From contig CAVTLG010000014.1 in assembly GCA_963735495.1 (NCBI GenBank), positions 1,196,442 through 1,260,441 of the forward strand: DNA of 64,000 bases, given 5' to 3'. Both the position numbers and the translations under genes were made by a program. The stretch comes from CAVTLG01 sp963735495. Lineage in GTDB: Bacteria > Chloroflexota > Ktedonobacteria > Ktedonobacterales > Ktedonobacteraceae. How positions within the stretch are numbered: the first letter of the stretch is position 1; the number at the start of each line of letters is the position of its first letter. The notes beneath the pieces are model-generated. The model did no database searches and had not been told where the DNA came from. It was given only the letters and a program-made list of their open reading frames with translations. Below are positions 19,168-26,548 of the stretch, piece after piece.

Positions 19168-20466
19168 ATGAAATGCGAGGATTTCCGTAAAATGATGTTT
19201 AAAGCGCTACTCCGTCGAAATTTTGCCTTGCTCTGGGGAGGACAGTTTATCTCCGGCATTGGTGACTGGGCCTTGATGATTGCTCTTCCCTTCTATGTCT
19301 ACCAGTTGACCGGCTCTGCCTTGCAGACTGGCGCTATGTTTATCGTAGAAACGCTGCCACGCATTCTTTTCGGCTCTCTGGTTGGTGTCTTTGTTGATCG
19401 TTGGGATCGTCGGCGCACCATGATAATCTCGGATTTTCTGCGTGCAGGAGTTCTCTTGCTCCTTTTGTTGGTCCACTCCAACAGTCTACTCTGGCTAGTA
19501 TACATCGTTGCAGGCACACAAGCCTCCATAGCCTTGTTCTTCAACCCTGCCTATGGTGCTATTACCCCCTTGCTGGTCGAAAAACAACAATTGACGGCGG
19601 CTAATTCGCTTGAGGCATTTAGCGATGCCACAACCCGCTTTATCGGTCCTCCCCTTGGTGGCATTCTGCTTGGCCTGCTAGGATTGCAAAGTGTTGTCAT
19701 TGTAGACAGCGTGTCGTTCCTGGTATCAAGTCTCATGATTTTCCTGATCAGCATGCCTGAGTCCCAGGGAAGCAGAGAGGACGTGAAGGCTGAAACCTCT
19801 CCCGGAGTGGTCTTGCTCTGGAAAAAGATATGGCGAGAATGGATGGAAGGACTTGATCTGGTACGCAGAGATAGGGCTGTGTCGGCTGTTTTTCTCATTA
19901 TGAGTGTACTGATGGTTGCTCAGGGCATCATTAACATTGTCCTGCTCATCTTTGTCCACAACGTACTGCATGGAAACGCCTCCATTTATGGTCTTTTGAT
20001 TACCACTCAGGGCATCGGAACGCTGATCGGCTCTCTGCTGGTTGAACCGGCCAACAAGTTACTACGTCCAGCCTATCTCTCGGTTCTGACCTTGGGAATA
20101 GCAGGGATAGCTTTTTTATTGTTCATTAACTTTCCTTCATTGCTGTCGGGCATACTGCTAATACCGATCATGGGCTTCTTTGCGATTATCTTCTTTGTGA
20201 CGGCACAGACATTGCTACAAAAGAGCGTGTCTGATACTCATCGAGGGCGTATATTCGGTTCCTTTGGTACGACAATCTCGCTCTCAATGGTAGTAGGTAT
20301 GGGATTGGTCAGTATCGCAGGAGATCTTCTGGGACCGACATGGCTTCTCAATGGCGCAGGGTTTCTGATTATCTCTGGAGGAGTGATAGCGTTATTCACC
20401 CTGACGAAGAGTAGTACGCGGATAGCACAACCGCTTGCAGCTAAGGAGCACAGCAACAGTGATTGA
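19168..20466 (+). CDS. MFS exporter (EntS-like drug/siderophore efflux type)
   Basis: This 432-residue membrane protein has about 12 hydrophobic segments and the N-terminal pattern LLRRNFALLWGGQFISGIGDWA. The loop FVDRWDRRRTMI between TM2 and TM3 is a typical MFS motif A variant. It is most like the MFS_3/enterobactin-exporter branch that often accompanies NRPS clusters. ATG 19168 starts 28 bases after the MbtH-like gene; an ATG at 19192 (MMFKALLRRNF) is an alternative that removes eight unconserved residues. The probable role is export of the assembly-line product or self-protection (inference from position). Confidence 0.9.
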   Translation: MKCEDFRKMMFKALLRRNFALLWGGQFISGIGDWALMIALPFYVYQLTGSALQTGAMFIVETLPRILFGSLVGVFVDRWDRRRTMIISDFLRAGVLLLLLLVHSNSLLWLVYIVAGTQASIALFFNPAYGAITPLLVEKQQLTAANSLEAFSDATTRFIGPPLGGILLGLLGLQSVVIVDSVSFLVSSLMIFLISMPESQGSREDVKAETSPGVVLLWKKIWREWMEGLDLVRRDRAVSAVFLIMSVLMVAQGIINIVLLIFVHNVLHGNASIYGLLITTQGIGTLIGSLLVEPANKLLRPAYLSVLTLGIAGIAFLLFINFPSLLSGILLIPIMGFFAIIFFVTAQTLLQKSVSDTHRGRIFGSFGTTISLSMVVGMGLVSIAGDLLGPTWLLNGAGFLIISGGVIALFTLTKSSTRIAQPLAAKEHSNSD

Positions 20467-20537
20467 AAATCTATGCAAATGTGATCGAGTCTGCGTCCTG
20501 CGGGGAGAAGTGCGTAGGGGCGTCGCCTTCCTCCTTT

Positions 20538-20650
20538 CCGACACATGAGCCGAAAGCTAGCGGCGCATCCTCTGAAACGGTCAGAAACGAAGCTAGCGCT
20601 TCTAGCCCTTGGCTCATCTGACCGAGAGGAGCCAGCTGCGTTTGTGTCGG
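20538..20650 (+). ncRNA. Possible structured RNA leader ahead of the LanB-like gene
   Basis: In the 237-base gap between the exporter and the LanB-like gene several nested perfect helices can be drawn. The outer stem is CCGACACA (20538-20545) with TGTGTCGG (20643-20650). Inner stems are CCTCT (20569-20573) with AGAGG (20625-20629), CGGTCAG (20578-20584) with CTGACCG (20618-20624), and the hairpin GAAGC-TAGC-GCTTC (20589-20602). The nesting fits a branched RNA and the last helix ends 53 bases before the start codon. It matches no riboswitch class that I recognise; a repeat relic is the alternative. Confidence 0.35.
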
Positions 20651-20703
20651 TCTAAGAGGCCGCATGCACCCTCGTTCCCACCGTTTGCCCCAAAGGATGG
20701 TTT

Positions 20704-23316
20704 ATGAGCAAAAAAAATATATCAGATCACCTATATCCCTTACATCCACTGGCTGAAGATGGATCAATTGCCGCAATATTCTCTGAGCAGGGTCAGTCTC
20801 TCAGAAGAGATGAAGCTGGTTCCTCCAACGCTACTCAGTGGGCATTATGGCGCTGGATTGCAGTGCGTGGGGCTGGTTTTCCGGTAGAACTGGTCCTTCC
20901 CCTCGCTGTATCGGAATGCATCGCGTTGGCAGAGCAGTTACTACAAGCCGAAGATGAGGTGAAGGTAGCACGTAAGGCCGTCTGGAGCTTTCTGCAGCGC
21001 TCACGTCATGTTCTGGACAAAAAACAGTATGCCGCATTGAGTACGATGATGCGCACAATCAAAGATACGCAACTCTATCAGGCACAGGCGCATATTGTTG
21101 AAGACAGTGAGGAACTTGCACGTCTCTATGCTGCTTCCCAGCGACTTGCTGTGCTCCATGCGGAATTTCAACACGCCTATATAGAAGCCACGCGACGTGT
21201 CTCCCTCTATATGCAAACTATCGCCTGCTCAGAGCGTTTCCGCGAAGCGATCACATGGCAAAATCGGCAGGCACTCCATGGCAGTATCGCCGCGTTGCTC
21301 CAGATCCCACCTGACACAACCAGCCATATTGCTAAGCAGCGCAAACATGAGTTGCTGGTCGCCAGTTACTTGCAACGCTATTGTACAAAGAATGACACGA
21401 TTGGTTTTTTTGGTCCGGTGGGATGGGCGCAGGTGATGGAAACAGAGGATGCCATTTCTGTGCTTCCAGGACAAAACTTGCTTGCTACGCGCAACGTCTA
21501 TTTTGAAGGATGGGGCATAGATGCTCTTATGAAGGTTCTTGCCAGAGATCCGGCACTGCGCCCCTGGCTTATTCCGCGTCGCCTGCCACATATGCACGTC
21601 GTACAAAACATGCTCTTTATCCCTTTCACCAGGCCGATCAAGCTAGCAGATGCGCAGGCTGCAATTCTCCTGGCTTGTGATGGTCAGCGAACGGCGCAGG
21701 AACTTGCTCATAGCATCCTGCAATCTTCCTATGCAGGGCTACGGAGTGCTGAGGATATCTATGCAATTCTGGAGCAGCTTAGCGTCACCAGGCGTATTGT
21801 CTGGACCTGGGAAATCTCTCTTGATGACGTTTATCCCGAGCGAAGTTGCAAACGCCTGCTGGAACGTATAGACAACGCAGCTCTACGCCAGGCGTGTCTG
21901 GAAAAGCTGGCGCGCTTAGAGCAAGGGCGCGCATCTCTCGCCAGCGCGGCAGGTCATGCTGAGCAATTAGACCGGGCCTTTGCTAATCTGGAGGCAACCT
22001 TTACCGATTTAACATCTCACGCTCCCAATAGATCGGCAGGGCAGATATATGCAGCAAGAACGCTGGTCTATGAAGACTGCCGCCGTGACCTCCAGATGAT
22101 CGTTGGACCCAGGATCATTCAAGACCTGGAAAAGCCGCTACAATTGCTCTTACAAAGTGCTCGTTGGCTCACCTATTATATGGCTGCACTCTATCGTAAA
22201 GCATTTATGGAAACTTATACCAGGTTGGTCCAGAAGACCAATAACAGAACAATCCCTTTTCCTGAATTCTGGTTGTGGAGCCAGTCATTGCTTGTCGGAG
22301 GGGAAGAAGAGGTTGTCAAACCGCTCATCCAGGCATTTCAACGCCGCTGGAGCTCCATTCTGCATCTGTCTCAGGAGCAGCGTCACCTGGAGTATAGCCA
22401 TAGTGAGCTAAGTGCCAGCGTGATGAGGAATTTTCAGGCACCACGACCAGGCTGGAACTCTGCTTGCTACCACAGCCCGGACATACTTCTGGCAGCTCGC
22501 AATGTAGAAGCCATATGCGCTGGTGAGTATGAGTTTGTCTTGGGGGAGATGCATGTTGCCTTGAATACATTACAAGCTTCTGTATTCCGTGAACAACATC
22601 CAGAGCCGGGTGCATTCCTGCCCTTTACGCAATGTGACCTACCAGCACCGCGTGTGTTTCCAGTTCCCTCTCATGATTTTCTGCCAATCACGCGTACTCG
22701 GCCATCTCTTACCCTTCCTAAAGACTACGCCTTGCTGTTTGCAGCAGATGCTTGTGCTCCTATGGGTGGTCAGATGCTACCGATTTCGTCCCTGGTTGTG
22801 GAGCAGATAGATAACCACTTGCTTGTACGTACGCATGATCAACACCTTCAATTCGATATCATCGAAGTTTTTGCTGAATTCCTCTCAGAGATTGCCAGCC
22901 ATCTCTTTACTATTGTCCCAGCAGACAAGCATATTCCGCGTGTCTCTATTGATCGTCTTGTACTTCTGCGTGAAACATGGACGTTTGATCCGGCCTCTCT
23001 ACAATTTGCAAGGACACTCGATCCACAAGAGCGCTTTCTCACGGTCAGACGCTGGATACGAGAGCATCAAATTCCACGTTTTTGTTTTGTAAAAACTCCT
23101 ATCGAACAAAAACCGTGTTTCGTTGATTTCGAAAGCGCAGTTTACATCGATCTTCTAGCGAGACTAGTACGCCGCACACGAGAGACGGGTAGCTCGGATG
23201 CACGTATCACGATAACGGAGATGCTACCCTCTCCTGAACGGTCCTGGCTACCTGATCATGAAGGGGCTTGCTATACAAGCGAATTACGTATTGTGGCGAT
23301 CGATTGTAAAGGATGA
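20704..23316 (+). CDS. LanB-like protein (lantibiotic dehydratase N-terminal family), stand-alone
   Basis: The protein is 870 residues with a weak GGATG-type site before ATG 20704. The middle carries RYCTKNDTIGFFGPVGW near residue 230, which resembles the R-x-x-PFGLF block of LanB glutamylation domains. The end (CFVKTPIEQKPCFVDFES ... ITEMLPSPERS ... YTSELRI) matches the LanB core terminus. LanB N-terminal domains transfer glutamate from Glu-tRNA to Ser/Thr, and small relatives (PEARLs) add amino acids to peptide ends from aminoacyl-tRNA. A separate SpaB-type elimination domain was not recognised. No precursor peptide or cyclase gene is seen nearby, so a role in tailoring the NRPS product by tRNA-dependent acylation is a hypothesis. 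Same strand as the cluster, 237 bases downstream of the exporter. An older remote homologue is possible. Confidence 0.75.
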   Translation: MSKKNISDHLYPLHPLAEDGSIAAIFSEQGQSLRRDEAGSSNATQWALWRWIAVRGAGFPVELVLPLAVSECIALAEQLLQAEDEVKVARKAVWSFLQRSRHVLDKKQYAALSTMMRTIKDTQLYQAQAHIVEDSEELARLYAASQRLAVLHAEFQHAYIEATRRVSLYMQTIACSERFREAITWQNRQALHGSIAALLQIPPDTTSHIAKQRKHELLVASYLQRYCTKNDTIGFFGPVGWAQVMETEDAISVLPGQNLLATRNVYFEGWGIDALMKVLARDPALRPWLIPRRLPHMHVVQNMLFIPFTRPIKLADAQAAILLACDGQRTAQELAHSILQSSYAGLRSAEDIYAILEQLSVTRRIVWTWEISLDDVYPERSCKRLLERIDNAALRQACLEKLARLEQGRASLASAAGHAEQLDRAFANLEATFTDLTSHAPNRSAGQIYAARTLVYEDCRRDLQMIVGPRIIQDLEKPLQLLLQSARWLTYYMAALYRKAFMETYTRLVQKTNNRTIPFPEFWLWSQSLLVGGEEEVVKPLIQAFQRRWSSILHLSQEQRHLEYSHSELSASVMRNFQAPRPGWNSACYHSPDILLAARNVEAICAGEYEFVLGEMHVALNTLQASVFREQHPEPGAFLPFTQCDLPAPRVFPVPSHDFLPITRTRPSLTLPKDYALLFAADACAPMGGQMLPISSLVVEQIDNHLLVRTHDQHLQFDIIEVFAEFLSEIASHLFTIVPADKHIPRVSIDRLVLLRETWTFDPASLQFARTLDPQERFLTVRRWIREHQIPRFCFVKTPIEQKPCFVDFESAVYIDLLARLVRRTRETGSSDARITITEMLPSPERSWLPDHEGACYTSELRIVAIDCKG

Positions 23317-23776
23317 GGCCAAGAACGGATCAGCCATAAATCTCGCTGAGTCGCTCTTCTCTTTCCTGAACTGTCTCCCCTTCAATGGGCAATGTTTGCA
23401 GTCCTTTTGTATGATAAAAGACGTCCATTGAGGTCGGCTCTAAAAGAGTCGCTGGCACAGGGTCATGCACTTTTTGGGTGAAAGATGAGCTTATCTTGCT
23501 GACTTCTCACATTTTTTACGCTCAGATGTCATTTACATCATTTTTGATGTGCTGAGCCTATACAAACATCGTTTTTCGCACCAGAGCGAAAAGTTACGGC
23601 TCATGCCCACTTTTGGTGCTGGATGAGCTTATCAAGGGCAAAGCCTTTTTCTCAATCCGCTTGGTGTAGATTCTAATGCAAGCGCGAACACCGAAAATTT
23701 TAACCATTGTCCGTAAGTAGGTCTCTGTACCAGTCTCAGGGCTGTAGTAATCTACAAAATGGTAGTTCATAGATCA
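23317..23776. other. Gene-poor stretch with ISL3-like end relics and gene debris
   Basis: On the minus strand, a frame ending at 23330 encodes about 45 residues (TSMDVFYHTKGLQTLP...) with no start of its own and no family I recognise. Two direct copies of a sequence resembling the ISL3 terminus at 60701 lie at 23463-23495 and 23601-23633; both start TCATGC and end GATGAGCTTATC. No promoter was identified. Confidence 0.5.
23594..23770 (-). CDS. Short hypothetical protein (58 aa), uncertain
   Basis: A minus-strand frame from ATG 23770 gives MNYHFVDYYSPETGTETYLR and continues to a TAA at 23594. It begins 6 bases after the stop of the coiled-coil gene at 23777-24322, as expected for a third cistron. 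Its C-terminal residues are read from an ISL3-like end relic, so it may be a truncated remnant. No function is recognised. Confidence 0.3.
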   Translation of the reverse strand: MNYHFVDYYSPETGTETYLRTMVKIFGVRACIRIYTKRIEKKALPLISSSSTKSGHEP

Positions 23777-24322
23777 TCAGCGCGTCTTTGCTTTTCGTTT
23801 TTTTTCTTGCTGGAGTTGGACTTCGGCAGCTTCAGCCCGAAGCCTCCACTGCAAGAGTTCGTCTTGCTGAAGAAGCCAGCGCTCTTGCTGCTCCGCATAC
23901 TCCTGTTCAACAGCAAGAAGCCGATCCGCCAGCGCTGGCTTTCCCATGCGCAAATAGCGCTGACGTACCTTGGCTTGGTCACGATCAGGCTTCACAGAAC
24001 CTGAGTGAGCGGGAAGGGCTGTCTGTGCTGCCCTTTTTTGCCTCATGCCCTTCCAACTTCGGTGCCGCTCATAGTAGTTTCGCGCCTGCTCATTGTTAAG
24101 GATGGCGCTCTCCGAGACTCCACGCTGCTCTGAATCTACCTCTTTGGAAGTAGCTACAATGGAGGCCAGGGAAATACGCTCCTTCTGTTCCAAGAGCACA
24201 TCGACACTCTGCCTGACCAATTCAAACGTTCGCTCCCGTTTCGGCTCATAGACCTGCTCAACAAGCCAGGAATGCACTGAACTAGCGTCGTTTCCTTGGC
24301 TCGATCTGGATGATCGCGGCAT
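23777..24322 (-). CDS. Coiled-coil accessory protein of a Tn554-like element (DUF6262-like)
   Basis: The protein is 181 residues, strongly charged, with a helical N-terminus (TFELVRQSVDVLLEQKERISLASIVATSKEV) and a Gln/Glu-rich coiled-coil C-terminus (EQEYAEQQERWLLQQDELLQWRLRAEAAEVQL). This layout is that of TnpC-like partners of tyrosine recombinases in Tn554-type transposons. Its start overlaps the end of the upstream recombinase fragment by 41 bases, as in those operons. It probably helps set orientation or activity of recombination. With the recombinase truncated it is likely orphaned. The family match is by pattern and position, not a strong motif. Confidence 0.55.
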   Translation of the reverse strand: MPRSSRSSQGNDASSVHSWLVEQVYEPKRERTFELVRQSVDVLLEQKERISLASIVATSKEVDSEQRGVSESAILNNEQARNYYERHRSWKGMRQKRAAQTALPAHSGSVKPDRDQAKVRQRYLRMGKPALADRLLAVEQEYAEQQERWLLQQDELLQWRLRAEAAEVQLQQEKKRKAKTR

Positions 24323-24835
24323 GGCTCTCGTCTCTCCTGTATGCTTCTATCTGATCGATCTCACGCAGCTCCGTATCACAATCGCGAACCACCTGTCTCA
24401 TGCGCTCAGCTTCTGGAAACAATCCCTCTTGCGTTGCATACTCAACCTGTTGCATTGCCCAGGCCCGGTGTCGCTCTAATTGACCTCGTTTCGCCGGGTC
24501 TGGGACTTTTCCGGCGCACCCCACACAGGCAAATTTGGCAGCACAGAAGCCGTGACAGATACACTGACCACCAATGACATCAGCGAGCGTGCCCGCCTTG
24601 CCTTCAGCCTCTTTGTAGAGCTTTTGCAACTCTTCTGGCGAGCGTTGTAAAGCTTCCCCGACATTGAGAAGAAGTGCAGAACGGGCCAAGTAAAGGTCGT
24701 GAGCCTCGGCCACCATACTCTCTGTCGGCTGGCTGTAGTAATCCGTCACGTCAAGATTCTTCTGCTTAAGAAGTGCCCCTACAATATCAAGGGGGATCTT
24801 TTCAACCTGAACGACAAATGTGGCAAAGGCATGCC
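24282..24835 (-). pseudogene. Tyrosine recombinase, C-terminal fragment truncated by IS630
   Basis: Only the last ~185 residues of the integrase remain. They include RHAFATFVV (second catalytic Arg/His region) and the active-site tyrosine in VTDYYSQPT. A cysteine-rich tail follows (CICHGFCAAKFACVGCAGK), seen in Tn554-type recombinases, and a basic C-terminus. The frame enters directly from the left end of the IS630 element at 24836, so the N-terminal SAM-like domain and first catalytic Arg are lost. What lies beyond the IS on the other side is a plus-strand gene, so the missing half was deleted rather than merely displaced. Confidence 0.75.
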
Positions 24836-25968
24836 TGATACCGATCCGCCACCTAAATGACAACCCTCAAATGAGGGAAAAAGGTCATAGAAGTAATGCG
24901 ATCAGGATCATCTTCTAGAGTATTTAAAGCTTGGCACAATTTTTCTGTGAGAGAGTCAAGTGAGTCAAAAACACGGTTGTGAAAATGTTTTTCTCGAATA
25001 TCATCCCAGATATGTTCAACAGGGTTGACTTCAGGTGAATAGGGAGGCTGTTTGATGAGACGTATGTTTTCGGGAATTACCAACTCCTTTGCCTGATGCC
25101 AACCAGCTTGATCTACCTGCATGACCAGAAAATAGCCAGAAAACGTTTGACTGACATGTTGTAAAAAGATATTCATGGATTCAGTATTAGCAGTCGGGAG
25201 AAGAAGAGAGCAGATTTTTCCAATAGCAGGAGCTACAGCAGTAAAAGCGTAGATTGCTTCACGAACTACCTGTGCCGGAGCTTCCGGCCTCATACCTGGA
25301 GGAGCCCAACAGGATCTTGGACGGGAAATTCTTCCAAAGCGACCTTCATCCTGTGCAAGGATTAACAGCGGTCGAATGTCTTCTACAGGCTTGGTGGCTA
25401 TTGCCTGTTCGACAAGCGTTGAGAAGTTTTTTTAAACGCTTCTTGCTTTTCTTTCTCGGCTTTTGGATGCTTGGGGCGTGGAATTACCTTTCTCCATCCG
25501 TGTCGGGCAAGAAGCCGATAAATGGTGCTTTCATCGACAGAACCGTCAATACAAGCTTCATAGGCAACATGGATCTCGGCGCAGGTCGCAATTTCTCCCT
25601 TTGCTGCTCGTTCAAAGAATGGTTGCAGAAATTGCTTCTCCTGTTCAATAGTGAGATAGAACCTTTTTCTTCCACCTTTTCCAGGAGTTTCTATCGCGGC
25701 AAGACCAAAGCGGTTATAGTGTGAAATGAGCTTGTGGACCGTATCCTTTGCTACTCCACAGTGGAGCGCGATCGTTTCTGCTGGTTCTGGGTCTACCAAC
25801 ACGTGATAAATGATACGCCAGCGCTTTCGGTAGAGAGGACGTGTCGCTTCATCCATCATTTTCTTCACTTCTTCAACTGAAAAATGATGTGCTGCCTTTG
25901 TTACATTCATCTGCATCCATCCTTGATAAGGTTTTTCTCATTGTATCACGGATTGCGGGTTGGTATCA
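24836..25968 (-). mobile_element. IS630-family insertion sequence
   Basis: About 1.13 kb. The left end reads TGATACCGATCCGC, and the right end read inwards is TGATACCAACCCGC: 12 of 14 bases match as terminal inverted repeats. It contains one transposase gene in two frames. IS630 elements insert at TA; the exact duplicated TA was not resolved because the outer bases of the two ends cannot be separated from the target by eye. Confidence 0.75.
24853..25916 (-). CDS. IS630-family transposase made from two frames by a probable -1 frameshift
   Basis: Frame A (25916 to about 25432) encodes a helix-turn-helix region: AETIALHCGVAKDTVHKLISHYNRFGLAAIETPGKGGRK, then a second HTH ending KAEKEKQEAFKK. Frame B supplies the DDE_3 catalytic part: LLILAQDEGRFGRI, then VMQVDQAGWHQAKELVIPENIRLI and LKQPPYSPEVNPVEHIWDDIREKHF with the last acidic residue. 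The frames meet at an A7 run on the coding strand (25427-25433), where slipping back one base gives KKN-FSTLVEQ and a continuous protein. A7 slippage is a known IS mechanism, so the transposase may be functional. An indel mutation is the alternative. Confidence 0.85.
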
Positions 25969-25971
25969 GTC

Positions 25972-26466
25972 ATGCCACAACGAATGAAAGCCGAGGAGAG
26001 ACGAGAGCAGCTCCTGGCGCTCATGGCTGACATCCATCGACAGGCTGAGACGCAGGGAGATTTTACGGCAGAAGCAGTGGCCAAAGCAGCAGGGATCTCG
26101 ACGGTTCTCCTTTATCGCTATGTCGGCTCAGAGTTCCAGGCGTTACGAGCACAGCTTCCTGGCGTCCATCGGGTTCGAGATGAAGTAATGAGTGAACTGC
26201 GCCAGGAAAACGCCGAACTGCGCCAGCAGTTACAGGAAGCACGGGAGAAATTGCGTGTGACCGCCCTCAGCGAACTGGACGAAGCAATTCGCATGATCGA
26301 ATTACTTGAGGAAGAAAATCTACATCTGCGTGGGGAGGTAAAGCGGCTGCGCAAGCAGCTCGAAGAACGCACACGTGTTGTGGTTCATGTTCCAGCAACG
26401 CACTCTCAAACTCCCCAATTGGCTCTTGTCAAGCAAGATGAGACCAGGGCAACTGAGGATGAGTAG
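25972..26466 (+). CDS. HTH plus coiled-coil protein (transposon accessory-like)
   Basis: The protein is 164 residues from ATG 25972, 4 bases beyond the IS630 right end, so its native promoter has probably been replaced by the IS. The N-terminal half has a TetR-like helix-turn-helix (FTAEAVAKAAGISTVLLYRYVG). The second half is a long leucine/charged coiled coil (ENAELRQQLQEAREKLR ... LLEEENLHLRGEVKRLRKQLEE). This resembles DUF6262/TnpC-like partners of Tn554-type recombinases, so it may be a second relic of such a unit. Catalytic function is not expected. Confidence 0.6.
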   Translation: MPQRMKAEERREQLLALMADIHRQAETQGDFTAEAVAKAAGISTVLLYRYVGSEFQALRAQLPGVHRVRDEVMSELRQENAELRQQLQEAREKLRVTALSELDEAIRMIELLEEENLHLRGEVKRLRKQLEERTRVVVHVPATHSQTPQLALVKQDETRATEDE

Positions 26467-26548
26467 CAAACGCGATGCTTTCCCTTTCCATTTGTGTTAT
26501 GCTTGAATTGTTCACTATCAATGGATGACATTCAAGTGAGGTTCAAGT

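Noticed and set aside
20704..23316. Complete class I lanthipeptide cluster
   Set aside because: No LanC cyclase, precursor peptide, protease or ABC exporter could be found around the LanB-like gene.
23317..23600. LanB precursor peptide
   Set aside because: Short frames after the LanB-like gene have no leader-like sequence and no Ser/Thr/Cys-rich core; one is clearly a gene remnant on the minus strand.
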